Origin: Callaeas wilsoni
Taxonomy: Eukaryota; Chordata; Aves; Passeriformes; Callaeidae
Direction: 5' to 3'
Assembly (NCBI GenBank): GCA_013398955.1
Contig: VWPU01017642.1
Location: 1 to 64,000 of the forward strand
Length of the DNA stretch: 64,000 nt
In this document: positions 22,965 to 36,400 of the stretch, in pieces
Numbering within the stretch: the first letter of the stretch is position 1
Layout of the letters: the number at the start of each line of letters is the position of its first letter
Notes under the pieces: model-generated
Database searches by the model: none
Told to the model about the DNA's origin: nothing
The model's input: only the letters and a program-made list of their open reading frames with translations
Translations under genes and position numbers: made by a program

Positions 22965-25950
22965 TAAGCCCCATATGAATCAAATCTGCACAGAACTAAA
23001 TAAGAGAAACCTGATGCTGAAAACAATGTGTTGGCAAGGGCCATAGAAGGCCTTTGAAGCTCTCCATTCCATTGGCAAATCTGCACCTCGTAAGACTGAA
23101 TGTAGGCAGAAATATAAAACATGCTCAGGAATGAGAATGTAGAGCAAGATTGTCAGGCTAGGTCTGACAAAGAAACAAGTCTGGAATTAAATCAGAGCAA
23201 AAAGTCTAAGGCTATTGACTTACATCAATAAAGATACAGATACAAAGTCAGTAACATTTTAAAACCTTTAAGCTGATTTCTAAGTGCTATTGTGAATGAA
23301 ATGGTAAAGCACAAGAGATAAAACAAGCTATCAAGGACAAAACCAAAAAATGTTATGAATTAAATCCTTGTGTCTTGGTTTTACAGATATTTATTAGGTG
23401 GCAAGAGAGTAATGTCAATTTCTACTAATTTCTGCCATTTATAGCAGATATAAATGGGCTCCTATTTATACTCAGCATCAGTGATGTGCTGGTAATTAAA
23501 AAATATCACAGCTTAAAATAATTTTCTAATTCAGTAACTTTTCTTCTGCCCTTTTACCCAAGTTCAGAGTGAATGAAAGGAAAAAAACCCTAAATGCTCA
23601 CCAATTAAAATTTTAGCCAAGTTCTGTGAAGATTACTTGATTAATTTTTCATGTCTGACACTTTTTACGGAAGCATCATTTTTATGAAAAAGAAGTGGCA
23701 ATTTTAATGGTGTTTGTCAGCTAGCCTATTTTGACTGTTTCAGAGCCTTCTTTCACTTTTCTTCTCATCCTTCCCTTGCTAGACGTAACTCAGATCAATT
23801 TGTTTTGATTTTTTTCTGCTTTGCAGGCATTCCTACAAAATCATTAGCTCAGATCTCAAACAGCTCTCTTCAGTATATGGAAGACTGCAAGGAAGTTAAA
23901 TTACTGAAAGAAGGCCTGTACCACCCATCATTCATCTTTTCAGTGAAAAGCATCAGATTTATCAATGCAACAGCAAGGCAGAGCTGCTTTTGAAAATATA
24001 TTTGGTCAAATTTTCAGGTAACATAGCTTGTTTTGACCCCACAAATATTGGTTTGATTTTTGGTCCGTTTCTAATGTGCTCAGAAGTATTGTTTTTATTT
24101 CAAACTGTGGTATAATTCTTACCATACCCAGATAGTACTCAGCAGATTCTCTTTTTAAAAGTTAACAATGTTATATGAAAGCAATAAGCATTTGAAAGAC
24201 AAACATATTATTTATTTGTATCCCGTTTATTCCTAAAATGTAACTGTCTTAGCTTCCTTGAGTGCAAAGATATAACGAAAGCTAAAAGGGAGGTAGCAGG
24301 TACCAATTATAATAATCACTCTGCATGGGTACCAAATCTGCAGTTATAATTTACAGGTTAAGTGATCACACCACAGAAAATCTAGGAAGATAATAAAGAA
24401 TTTTTTCAAACTTAATTAGGACAAGTCATTAAAGCAAATCTTGAGGGGGAGGAGGGGAAAAAGGAGGCAATGAGAAGAAATCGCTGTCCTTAATACTTCT
24501 GCACAAAGTAAAATCACTCTCAAGTGAATTCTAGTTATGGCAGTGAAATGGTAAGGAAAGGAAGAGTAGGGGAAAAACAAGGGAAAGAAAATAAAAAGAA
24601 TTAAACTGTTGGTATATGAAAGGAGAAAGGAAAAAACCAGGCATATGGTGTTCTAAAGTCATTGTGGTCTTTCTGCTGGCATAGCTGTTGCAGAAAGGTT
24701 GATGTTGTCCTTCCACAGCAGTTGCTGATTTCTTCCCGTGTTCCATATCAGCTCTCTGCATTCTGCAATTGTTGGTTGCATTTCTAGTTTAAACTGTTCC
24801 ATATTTTTGGTTAAACCCTAACTTGAATCTTTTGATTCTATAGTACTTTCTGCTTTTAAAACCAAAAAGTAACTAATAAAAGAACAAACCTACCTGAACA
24901 AATGCCCTTTCCATGCCTCATTATTGCAGTGGAAGGTTTGAAATGCAACTAAAGAATAAACAGAGAAAATAAAAGCTCTGACAGAAAAGAATTCAACACT
25001 GCTCTATTAGATCTCAGAGGGGTTTTTTTAGGTTTATTAATTTGAGAGCCTGAAACCCTGCTGCTGTCCTCCCTTTTTCCCCACAGGCACTGCCCAGCCA
25101 TGCTGGCTCTTGCAAAGAGAACAGCGGAAGCACATAGCTCACACTACTTAAAGGCTGACAGCCTCCAGTCTATCAATGCAGCAGCCATTTCATTAGGATT
25201 ATTTATATTCCGGTAGATGTCAGAGTGTGAATATTCCTGTTTTGGCTGAAGGATGCTGAGTGTCTGTCCCATTTGTGCAGAAAGCTACTTGTGCCCCTCT
25301 GCATGTCCTCAGCACTGTTACTGCCTTGTCTACCTGGCTGTTGTCTTCAGCTGTGCTCAAGCCACTGTCATGTATCCTCGGATCTCCCTGGCACCACAGG
25401 ACTGCTCTGATGCCTGTGCTCAGCCAGAGCACAGCATTTCTTTGACAGTGCCCTACAGTGCACTGAGGGGTGAGAAATACATATTGTGGCCTTACTTCAC
25501 ACAGAAATCATTCCCAGCTGATTATTTCCTAGTGCCCACGTTTGTATTTTGTTCTACCAAAGCAATGTGGTAGAGTCACAGAGCAGCTGACAACCAGCAT
25601 GGCTTGAGCCCAGGGTGTTGAAGCCATGAAGGTGACTCACTGTCACAAACTTTTGTGTTATGTCCTGTTTCCAAGGAACTGATCTTGCAAAAGCACCCTG
25701 CTCTGAACCATTAGCAGAAACGGATTGCCTGTGATGTGTTCAGGAGCCTGCACTGCCCCTCCCTGGCCTGTGCTGATACATCTTCCCAGTCACGCAGGAG
25801 GCTGAGCTGCTGTCAGTCCCCATCCATTCTCTAACCTGGAACTTGATAATGCAGTGCCATGGATATCATGAAAAACTTGCACTGCAGGAGCTCAGAGCGC
25901 CCTCTGCTCCACTCTGCAATTTAGCCATTATGAAAATCATAGACTCAGAC
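22965..25950. other. Intergenic DNA, no gene recognised
   Basis: Mostly AT-rich. A possible non-coding exon at 23,827-24,017 is the only splice-like structure noted. 25,060-25,560 is slightly GC-richer, with open frames that resemble nothing I know. Confidence 0.55.
23827..24017 (+). ncRNA. Candidate non-coding exon (speculative)
   Basis: A strong pyrimidine tract ends in CTTTGCAG at 23,826, and TTTTCAG followed by GTAACA lies at 24,018. One frame stays open for about 55 codons and then stops inside the exon; the peptide resembles no family I recognise. With the 20,357 candidate it could form a plus-strand long non-coding RNA. Sequence alone does not establish this. Confidence 0.15.
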
Positions 25951-25957
25951 TTAAAGA

Positions 25958-26195
25958 ATCAGAGAATAATTTGGGTTGGAAAGGGCCTATTAAGAGTCCT
26001 ACCACTCCGCCATGGTCTGGAATATCTTCAACTGGATCAGGTTGCTGAGAGCCCCACACAAGCTGCTCTTGAATGTTTCCAGGATGGGACTTTCTTTGAG
26101 CTTCCTTTTCTGGTAGATACACCTGCAGCAGCCCTTCTATTTCTCTTTGCGTCCCTTGCTAAGTTAGCTTCAGCTGCATCTTGGCCTTCCTGACC
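25958..26195 (-). mobile_element. CR1 LINE 3' fragment, antisense
   Basis: It opens with 'AATCAGAGAATAATTTGGG' and 'TTGGAAAGGGCC', the antisense CR1 terminus. Decayed CR1 blocks with 'GTTGCTGAGAGCCCC' and 'TTGGCCTTCCTGACC' follow. Confidence 0.7.
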
Positions 26196-26199
26196 TTAC

Positions 26200-29180
26200 C
26201 CATAAAACACTGGGAAGCATCCCCGTACTCTTCCCATCTCTTTACCATCTAGATTTGTATCAAGCACTACAACTAATTCAGGTGCTCTACCTGAGGGTAA
26301 AATAAGCAAAGTGAAAATAAGAATATGAAATCTGCATACCCTTCTCCACTTGCGAGCTTTTGCTGGCAACTGCTTACAGATATCCTGCCCACTTTGTGCA
26401 TGTTGTTCACCTGCAGTTATTACTAGCAGGAGATGATTAAGAGTATCTTCTTGTGTAGAGAGAATTACTGGCAGCAGATGGATATCATAAGCTGAGATGA
26501 AAAGCAAGGATGGCTTGGTATTCCACTAAGTGGGCAGAGCTAGGGGATTGCTCTAGAAGGCAGTTAAAGTGGAAGTGAATTCAACAGAGTGATATGGAAA
26601 AATAACAACTATAGAACAAAGGCCATAGTTGCCCATGTACTGACTCTTATTGGCAGCAGGTCAACAGGCAACTGATACAAGTGTTGTATTTTCCAAAGAG
26701 TGTCTTTATAAATAGTTGTTCACTACCAAATAGCAGAGAGACTTGGATATTTCACAAGTTTTATCTGAGAAAAAGAAAAAAAAGGGAGTATAAGGATGGA
26801 GAACTACTCAGACATTCAAGCAGAACAATTTTTTTCATTTCCATAAAATAGCTAATTTAGCATCTATTAGCTATGATTAGCTTATTTATTATTTATGCCT
26901 AATGTGGAAATTCTGAAAAGGATGTCCTCGATCCTTTTCATTCATGCTGTTACATATTGGAAACAGCCAGAATGAAAAAAAAATCTGTCTGCTGCTACAG
27001 ACACCCAGGCAATCCTATAAGGAAAGAGGAATGTTTGAACTTTAACCTCATCTTCATTGGAAATTGCAGCATGTTGTTGTACATGTATATATTATTCAGA
27101 ATATGTAGCTGACACTTTTCCCTGGAGTTAAGCCTGTACATCTCAGGACTTTTGCTGTGGGCAGGAATATACACATTGCTCTGGTTCTACTGCTCCGAGC
27201 AGAAGGTCTAAAACCAGCAGGCTCTTTTTCCTGAGAGCCTCAGGCAGAGGAGTTCTCCCTCTTGTGGAGTCAAACGTAACTCCACTGGAAATTTAAATTC
27301 TACTTCCACGATCGCCCGCTCTCTGAGGCAGACAGGACCTAAATCCTAAGACAGCAAGAGGAAGGTGAATGTAATTTGCAGGATTCCTCATATGATGGCA
27401 CAATATGGGCAAGAGCAAGGTCTAATCAGAAATAAGGTGATATCACTATGAAGACCATATTTTGACCCAAACCCACACTGTGCATTGCAATAGTTCTGAA
27501 ATTCTTTTACACATCAGACATCTGGTTCAGCAGCTTGTCCTTTAACTTATGGCCATTACTGTCAAATTTGCATTTCTTATGTTTCGAAATGACTCTGCAC
27601 TTCTACATAGAAGGAAGGATTATTACAATTTTAAACCGGTGCATGCTCTTTTCTTCTCTTTTGTTTGTTTTTTTTTTTTTTTTTCCCCCCCTCTGGTCTC
27701 TACATGTAGGTAGAATGTTCTCAAACATCACCAAGCAGGTTTTCTTCCAGTGTAAACTCTTTTTGCCCTCCCTCCCTCCAGCAGGTGTGGCTCACAGTTG
27801 TTTTTGGCTCTGGGAAATGAACATTTCTGAGCATTATGTAAATATATTGCTGAATTGATCTTTGTTCTCTGTGTATGCTGAACTGTATTCATTTCTATCA
27901 CTTCACAGACAGAACATTTTGGATGAAGAGTTGGTTAAACACCTACTAATTTCTTTGGGGTTTTTTTGGTTTGTTTTTAAAAATTGAATTGCAGCATGAA
28001 GCAATTCATTCTCCTTTATTCTTCCCAAGCAGATCAACTCTTGATCATTTGCTTTAATGTTGACCTCTCATGTTTCAAACCCCTGGTCATGTAAGTGAAA
28101 TTCCACTCCATTCTTTTGACTCTAATATAGACTTTTCAAGCTAATAACCAGACATTTCAGCAACCCACTTATCTTTTATGTTTTTCAGTAACATCCAGTA
28201 CATTAAATGTGTACTCCTAAAAGAGTATTTATAATTTTTTTCTTGCAGTAATAATCTAGCCTCTTGATGTACAAGACAAGACAAAGTTGCTAATTTTCCT
28301 CTTACTGTGTGGCATCTTATTTAGGTTTGCATTTTATTTTTCTTATCTGCTTTTTTTCTTTTAATTTTAGAGCTTTTCAGCTGCTTGCAAAATTATAGAA
28401 CTTCACATAGTTGCTTGGCTGCCACTCCTCATAAATCAAAAAATCAATCCTGCAGAAAAAAATTGGAAGACTTACAAAACCTGCTAGCTTGTCAGAACAG
28501 GGACTTGACAAAGCTCGTACTGCAGATTGAAAGATTGTGCAATAATACTTCTTAAGTTTCTGTTACACAATAAAGGTAAATTTCAAGAAAGTATCTTCAG
28601 TTTCAAGTCTCACATGTAGTAAAGCCCTTTATTTTTACAGTATAACAGAGCTGTGATCTATCCCAGTGTCTGGTTGTGCAACTCTCAGGTAGTTTCACCT
28701 GTCTGTATCCTCATCCTACTTGATGTATGAAGGCATTTCTACATCCAGGTGACACACAGCAGCCCTTATGCCTCTTCAGGCTCATGCAAAGCCCAGACAT
28801 CTTCAGACTTGCTATGGCCGACAGTGCTTCCTCTATCAACAGCACCTTTGTTTTCCTTTGCTGACACAGAAAAGGTATCTGATACCAATCCTGTTCTCCT
28901 GTTTTAATTTAAAGGACTGTGACTTTGTGTAAAAAGCAAGAATCCTGTATTTTCTTAGTTCCTAAATAAGAGCTAGTATCATCCCCTGGTACTGTATTGC
29001 CCCAGCTTTTGCTCCTGAAAGGCCCTTCCCCTGCTCTGCAGGTGGGCTATTCACCAGGGTCTCTTGTCCCTGCAACCTGGCAGGTTCCTGGTATGTCTTG
29101 CGGTGCAGCCTTCACCTCCAGGGGCTGCAGCCTCCAGAGGCTTCCAGTGTTGTCCAGTCCCTTCCACCAGAGAGATGCCA
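26200..29180. other. Intergenic DNA, no gene recognised
   Basis: AT-rich sequence. 27,668-27,684 is a run of 17 T followed by 7 C. No convincing coding exon was seen. Confidence 0.55.
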
Positions 29181-29191
29181 GCTGGCAAACT

Positions 29192-30145
29192 TGTCTCAGT
29201 TTGAGAGGCAGGTGTCTGCTAAAGGAGGCAGACGCCTTCCTTGGAATAGAAAAAATGTGGATGCCCTTCCCTCCGAATTGTTATAATTTTGAAATTAAGG
29301 GGCTCTCAGGCAAAGATAGGAGAATAGAAATAACAGTTCTTTACTAGTATATCTAATGAGGCAAAAACAACAACAACTTTGGCATTAACAACAAACAGAA
29401 CCACAAAAATCCAGTAACGACCGTCTCAGTCACAAGCACTTTCCCCTTTGGCACCGTGCCGGTCACAGCTGGCAGGGGCGCTCTGGCGGCAAGCTGGGAC
29501 GGCAGAGACCAGCAGAAGTCCTGGGATGGTGGAGGAGATGTATGGCGGTCTGGAGCTGCAGTGGGAAAATCCCCGGGAGATCTCAGCAAGCAGGAGGTGC
29601 GGGGCTACAGAGTAGCAAAGGCTGTGAGCAGCCCCAAAAGAAGCAGCGGGGGCCGGGCTCCCAGGGAGGCGGGCAGAGGAGGGGGTCGGGGCACCCAGGC
29701 AGATGGTAAGAAAGTCCTTCCCTCAGTGAGGTGGGTGTCAATAAGGTCTGAGTCTGAAGGGCTGCTGTTACGAGCAGGGGCTCACCCGCGGCAAAAGAAG
29801 CAGGACCAGGCTGGTCCCCGACGACAGCCGAAAAACTCCTCACCAAACAGCCTCGGCCGCCCCGTCCTCTTCCCCAGTCGAGAGCGAGAGAATGCCCGAG
29901 CCCCAGAGACAGGGCTGTCCTTCCGCCCTGCCGTCTCCAGTCTCCTGTCTCGTGGTATTTTCCCCCCACCTGGGCACTCCCAGGTAAGGAGAGAGGGGCC
30001 ACCGGCCTTCTCCCCTGAGCTGACAACCCCCTTTGTCTGTGAAGTGTACAGTCATTATGGCCCATTAGCAACACGTAAGGGGAAAATTCCTCAAGAAAGA
30101 AAAAAAACCCAACAAAACAAAAGACGAACTCCTCAAACCCCTACA
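29192..30145 (+). mobile_element. Solo LTR of an endogenous retrovirus (ERVL-like), plus orientation
   Basis: A 954-bp unit begins TGTCTCAGTTTGAGAG and ends CCCCTACA, giving the TG...CA termini of an LTR. It is flanked by AAACT (29,187-29,191) and GAACT (30,146-30,150), a 5-bp target-site duplication with one mismatch. A second copy in opposite orientation lies at 55,742-56,690 and has a perfect duplication, which confirms both ends. No internal retroviral region adjoins it, so it is a solo LTR. The 5-bp duplication fits ERVL-type elements; the family name is inferred. The middle is GC-rich and carries a 256-codon open frame that I regard as incidental. Confidence 0.85.
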
Positions 30146-30763
30146 GAACTAGATTTTAAACAACCTCCTCCTAATATTTTGATATTTTATGGAGATACTT
30201 GGCCTAGGTGTCAAGACTGTCTCTGAAAAAGTGAAACAGTTTATTGTCTTGCAGTGTAATTGAGCATCTGTGAATAACGTAAAAAAAAATAAAAATTAAC
30301 TCTTAGAGCAATAAAGTGCTTGAAGTGCTTATATGTCCCATCTGAGAGCAACTAGAATTTTTTCCGTCCATAAATGCTTTTTAAATTGCTTCATAGAGAA
30401 CACAAGGAAGAGTTAGTCTAACTTCTCTCCTGGCAACCCAACTGGTGAGATGTAAAGCAGGACAAATTTCTCTCACAGTAGTATTTTCATGCTTTAAAGC
30501 CACACAACCATAGCATTTGCCAAGAATCAAATGTTTATTTGTTTAAACACTTGCAGCATCTATGACTTGCTTTAGATATTTGACAATAACTTACATTTGT
30601 AAGGAGTGAAAAATCAACAATTCCATTAACATTTCTGAGATTCCAATGTCCAGAGAATTTCAGTAATTTTATTTACATTTATAACCTTGTATCTGACTAT
30701 TATTTTTCTTCTGTCCAGACAGAAAATGAAGGCTTGTGCATCATTCACAGAAAGTCAAGAGGC

Positions 30764-31338
30764 TGTGCCAAGTTGACCTTTGCTGGATGCCCAGTACCCA
30801 CCAAGCTGTTCTATCACTCCTCCTTCTCAGTGAGACAGGGGAGAAAAAATAAGATGGAAAACAACTTGTATGTTGAGATAAAGAAGTTTACTAAAGCAAA
30901 AGCAAAAGTTTCTGTGTGCACAAACAAAGAGGGAAAAAAAAAAATTATGGTCTACTTTCCATCAGTGAGCAATGTCCAACCACATCCTGGGAAGTGGAGC
31001 TTCAGCACGGGTAGTGATTGCTCCAGAAGGCAAACTGCAACTAACAAATGCCCCACCTTCCTCCTGCTTTTCTTAGCTTTTATATCTAAGCTGATGTCAT
31101 ATGGTATGGAAAATCCCTTTGGTTAGCTATCCCAGCTGTGTCTCCTTCCAGGATCTTCCCAGCCTACTGCTTGGGAGTGGAGTGTTGGGGAGACAGCGCT
31201 GATGCTGTGCCAGCACTGCTCAGCAGTAGCCAAAACATTGGCATGTTAGCAACATCTTTTCAAGTTAACAAAGCCCAGCACAGCACTGTGAGGGCTGCTG
31301 TGGGGAAAATGAACTCCATCTCAGCCAGACCAAATACA
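30764..31338 (-). mobile_element. Older LTR (avian ERVL-type), minus orientation
   Basis: Read on the minus strand it starts TGTATTTGGTCTGGCTGAG and continues GATGGAGTTCATTTTCCCC, the start of a common avian ERVL LTR that I recognise. Its middle has 'CAGTGCTGGCACAGCATC'-type sequence and it ends near GGCACA at 30,764. The putative flanks (31,339-31,343 and 30,759-30,763) match at only three of five positions, consistent with age. It lies about 600 bp from the unrelated solo LTR at 29,192-30,145. Confidence 0.6.
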
Positions 31339-31344
31339 CAGGTC

Positions 31345-33060
31345 CATGCAAAAAAAGATTTTGGCGAAGAACAGACAACAAAAGAAGTTTCTCAGCTCAG
31401 AATTTTGTTTGGAAATGGTCTTACTTCATAGCTCTTATTACACTCCCTGTAATGCCTGCTGTTACCACCTGAGATGTCACCTCAGGTGTCTCAAATTATT
31501 TAGAAACTATGGTTCTGCATTGAAAAACTTCAGAGGATGGTACAGCGCTGTCTTGGTGTGACATGTGGCTCAGTACCAAGCGTGACTTTGAACTCTGTGA
31601 AGGCAAAGATGGTCAGGTTTAGTTTGGTGCCAGCTTGGAGGGTTTGTACTCTCTCTGTGCTCTGATACAGTCTGGGACCACAGCTCTGTCACTAACCAGC
31701 GCTTTGTAAGAGATGAGGCAAAAATGCAGAATTTCTGTGCAATCATAGGGCAGGATCACTGTGGTGCTATACTGTAACAGAGACGCGTGGTGTGTGAAGA
31801 GTATGTGGGGATGTTCTGAGCTGGGCAAACTAAACTACACCCTTGATGCACGAAATTGCAATCCTACAAAGGATTTTGCAGTGTGGGGAGGGAATGCAGA
31901 GACGCTTAAGTAATAGCAATTGCCTGTTCCATTGCTCTTTCTCTGAGCAGACATCAATAACACACAACAATTCTGGAAGCTACAGGGACTTGTATAAGAT
32001 GAAATTACCTTAGTCAAGGTTAATTGAAGAAGAATGGTGAAATTCAAATTAGAAACAGTGTATGTTACATTTAAATATAAAAACAGAAAGGAAGTATGAC
32101 TTGCCAACAGGGATTACAAATGGTACTGCATATCAAAAAACCCTATTAGAGCTGAAGCATTTTAAGGTCTATGTTGCAAGGCTGGTGGCTTTTTTTTTTT
32201 TTCCTAACAACAGTTATTGTCTTTTCCATTTCAGGAGACTAAGAATTAGGACTAGTTGCACATTCCTGTGTGCCACGCCAAAAAATTTAACGTTCAAGAG
32301 AACATTTCTAGTTCTTAACTGCCCTTTTCTTTCATGGCACCCACTGGTGGGTAGAGTTGTCCGGTGCAAGTGTCTGTCCTGAGTATTGTGCAACAAGCAT
32401 CTACGTGGTGTGAAGACCTATCTGGAGGCTCTCTGTGTGCTCAGTAGGAGACCTGCTGGTTGTCTTGCCAGAAGAAACTGGTGAGGTCTCAAGGGTTAGG
32501 CAGGGGCTCAAGGAATTTTGAAAAACGTCAATTTTTAATTTGTCCTTGTGAATTTCCTTAATAAGTTCCACTGTGGAAAAAATCAGTATGATTCATAGGA
32601 TCACACTTTTGATACTTCTAGGCAAGCAAAGGACAGTCTGAGAAGGTGAAGTGTTTTCCCTGAATATACACTAGCTGGAACGTGACTCAGTGCCTTGAAG
32701 TGTTCCATGGCAGATTGTTCTGCTGGAGAGCAAAAGTACTTCAGTACAATGGTATCATTTGTTTGTTGGAAATACCTTTTCTACAAAGGAGTAATGTATG
32801 TGGACTATCATCAAATGAGAATTTCTCACAGAACTTAAATGACTAAATCCTTTGGTTTTCTGCTTTTGGTAAACTATGTTTGCCAGGAATTATGCATTAG
32901 AATAATATAACACTAATACATTGACTCAAAGAATGTCTACCAGCAAGAATTACATATTTTTTCACTTTGGCTAAGAATTTAGTTATATGTTTAGAAGAAG
33001 TGGTTTCTACTTTCAGACTTTGAATCTTGCAAAGATCTGATCTAGTATTTTTTACATTTC
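31345..33060. other. Intergenic DNA downstream of the transporter gene
   Basis: No coding exon recognised. It may contain the distal 3' UTR of the transporter gene on the minus strand. Confidence 0.5.
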
Positions 33061-33067
33061 TTTTGCC

Positions 33068-33073
33068 TTTAAT
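33068..33073 (-). terminator. Candidate poly(A) signal of the y+LAT-like gene
   Basis: ATTAAA on the minus strand, about 280 bp past the stop codon. It is the nearest variant poly(A) hexamer I noticed; usage is not established. Confidence 0.2.
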
Positions 33074-33348
33074 ATTTAGCACTTATCTACTAATAAATGT
33101 CTGTTCATTAAGTGCTTTATAGTTTCAAAATGTTACATGATAACTCACTATTAACAAACAGAATTTTAAAAAGAAATCCTGGAAAACAGAGTGTTTTATA
33201 AAACCGTCACAACTTAAATGACATCAGACTGATGCACAGTACTGTGGTTAGTGCCCTAGTATAACAGAACATATGAGGAGAACTTCAGATGATAAAAATT
33301 GTTCCAGACAGGAGATGTCAAGGCACAATTCTCAATGTTGAGGCAACC

Positions 33349-33440
33349 CTATTTACTCTTAGCTGCTGTGGGTTCCATGTCTATGTCCAGGTCCGACAGA
33401 GCACAGTAGAAGAGCATCTGAACATACTTCGTTGTTGTAG
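33349..33440 (-). CDS. Transporter terminal coding exon (residues 478-507 and stop)
   Basis: The frame that continues the protein requires the acceptor TACAG at 33,441-33,442. It gives [19 protein letters not shown] and a short acidic tail ending at TAG (33,351-33,349). This matches the family C-terminus (…TRYLQVLC… in SLC7A7). A better-looking CCAG lies 5 bases upstream but would shift the frame. The 3' UTR continues below 33,349. Confidence 0.85.
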
Positions 33441-36400
33441 CTGTACTGGCAAAAACATGTGAGACAAAGTTGTAGTATATCTTAGACATATATCTGGATT
33501 TTGAGGATTTGAAAACACTAGACAAATATCAAGAAAACCTTTAAACACCTTAATCAATAGAATTAAGGATACGTTATAAACAGCTAAAGGCAAAAGTAGT
33601 CAATAATTAAACTGAAATTCTTGTTTAATCATATTTTCATCAACATTTTCATTGAATTGATAGCTGAGTTCAAAGTGAATAAAAATATTAAAGATGTGCT
33701 TTTCCAGACTGCCTGAATTTGAGGACTGGCAACTACCCTCCAAGACGATACTTAATTATTTCATTGTTTCTGAAAATCTGTGGACTCCTCTGATTTGGAT
33801 TGTTCCATTCCTTGGATGGAAAGTGAAGCAAAGATGTTCTGGTATTTCTGCCTTCCAGGATATTAAAAATCTTAGGTTTAGTATTCACAATCCTACATGG
33901 CTTTTATTGATCCAACATATTGAAATGGCTCAACATCACAAATATCAGGTGACCATATGACATCCACATATTGGACTGTTTTGTACAGGTAGGCATGGTT
34001 TTGTTTTCAGGATGTGATGAAGCAGATGATCTCAGACATGCCACATACCAAAGCACAGCAAAACTTCATAAAGGAAAGGATTTTAGGAAAAAATTATTCT
34101 CTCTTTCTTCTGACCAAGATTTTTGCATGGTGACTAGAATATGGTGTTGCTTACCAGAGAGCCAAAGCAGACACTTAGGTCGTTTTTCAACTGGCAGATA
34201 GACTCCCAAGTAATACGCAGGAATGCCTGAGAGGGCAATACCAACGCCGATGAGGGAGTTGATTGTATCACTGTAGAGAGGCACTATGACCAGGAAAAGG
34301 GAACACAGGCAATATACTATAGGGAAGAAGAGGCTAAGCTGTGGAGACCAAAAAAAAAAAAAAAAAAGAAATACAGCATTTTTTAAAAAATACAACAAAT
34401 ACTCTACTGGAAAAATTTGCAGATTAAAGTTAGACATGTCAATAATAAAAGTATGTACTGAATGTTTTGACTGCTTACAGTCAGCATAATTTGTTAGCTT
34501 CTGTGTACACTGCTGAGAGCTTCTTATCTGGTACACATTTGAGCATCTGACTATTTTATTTTTTTCAGGCCTGCATAAACTCAGTTCCTTCACAATTAGT
34601 AAAAGATCAGCCTTTGAAAGAACGACTTTACTACTGAGCAGTAATGGGTAGCTTTCACTCCAACGTCAGTTCTGAATTTTTAAGTGTAATTTGGATTGGG
34701 AACTAGCTCATTAGACCTTCAATTACCATCTGGATGCTGTAGAACTGATGGGCTGATTTATAACCATTTTGTGTGGGCACTTAACAAATATCATACCACA
34801 AATAAGGAAAGTTGGACAACAAAGCTGGTAAGACCGGAGCACCTTCCCTACGACAGCAGGTTGAGAATTTGGGGCTGTTCAGCCAAGAGAAGAAAAGGTT
34901 GCATGGACACCTCATAGCAACCTTCCAGTATCTTAAGGAACTCTACAGGGAAGCTGGAGAGGGATCCTTCATCAGGAACTATAGTGATAGGACAAGGAGT
35001 AATGGGTGCAAACTGAAAGAGGGGAAATTTAGGTTAGGTATTAGGAAGAAATTTTCTACTGTGGAAGTGGTGAGACACTGGAACAGGTCGTCCAGGGAGG
35101 TTGTGGATGCCCCAACCCTGGCAGTGGTTCAAGGCTAGGTTGGATAAATCCTTGAGCAACCTGGTCTGGTGAGAATTGTCCCTGACCGTGGCAGGGATGC
35201 TTGGGACTAGGTGATCTTTAAGGTCTCTAATTCATAACCACTTTATGAATTTATTTTTCACTTTTTTCTTTTTTTTTTACTGTCTCTAGTAGTGAGCCTT
35301 CTGAAGCATCCAGGAGCTGAAATTTGAATAGCAGCTGGAACTCGTAAGAGTTTGCTGGTATAAATACTTTTTTTCCTTATAAAGGTTAAAAATGTAAATT
35401 GATGACAACCAACTGCTACATTTCAGAAAAGGAAATGGTGTATGTGGAGTTGTGGTGTTGACTAAGCTGGGAAATGCTGACAGGAATTAAACAGTCATTG
35501 TGTAAAATCTGACCGTAATCCTTGTTTTAGTAAAGTCAGAGGCAAAACTGCCAGTAAGGCAAGATTTAATCTTTATCTTCCACATATTTTGTGGGATAAG
35601 TTGGAAATTGAGTGTGAACATGCTTCAGGAAAATTTGGTCTGCTGTGGAAAATTGGGAAGTTTTCTAGCAGAAGGTGCTTAGGATATTTTTTGCCTTTGT
35701 TTGGACCTTTTTTTTAAAAAATTAATCAGAATGTTACACTTAAATGGAAATAAAATGTGTTTGTAAAAATGATGCAGGAGTTTCGGAAGAGAGATTGACA
35801 AAGAAGAAATGTTTGGGTTAGGTGTTAATTTGTAATTCTCTTAATTTTTACTGCATCAGTGCAGAGGCAAAATGCAGGTCATGGAGCCAACAAACAGGAG
35901 CCAGTGCATGGTTTTGTATGCCTGCTGTGTGTTTCCATCCTTGCTTCCTGGACAATCATTGGATTAAAACTAGAAAGAGGTTTTAGGCACACTTTGTTTC
36001 TGTGCAGTCTCCCTCGCCTAACTGATAGTCAAATGCTCTTCTAAGTCCATCATTAAACTTGCCTTTTACTGTCTATGACCACTATGCAGTGGAAGGGAAC
36101 ATTCAAAACATGTTTGGTTATTTAAGCTAACTTCTGTGTGAGCAGAATTGTGGACATTTATGGGCTTTGGAGGGATTTTGCTGTGTTTGTTAAATCACGT
36201 AGGGTTGATCAGAATGTTAACCTCTCTGGAGCCTCCATCACCAGCTCTACTGAGGTCTGCTATCCTTCCAGGATGGGCTAAGAACCCCAGAAATTTATTA
36301 ATTCCTTATTTGTTTTGAAACAAAAATTATTATAAGTCTGAATGAAAGAAGAATAAATGGGATATATCATTTCAATCTCACTGCAAAACTACCAGAACAG

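Noticed and set aside
29456..30226. 256-codon plus-strand open frame
   Set aside because: It lies almost wholly inside the solo LTR and is explained by that LTR's GC-rich middle. The homologous LTR copy at 55,742-56,690 does not keep the same long frame, and no known protein is resembled.
30734..31126. 130-codon plus-strand open frame
   Set aside because: It falls mostly inside the minus-strand LTR at 30,764-31,338 and is an antisense shadow of it.
34066..34593. 175-codon minus-strand open frame as a single gene
   Set aside because: Only 34,155-34,338 is real coding sequence (transporter exon 8). The rest reads through intron past the acceptor and donor sites.
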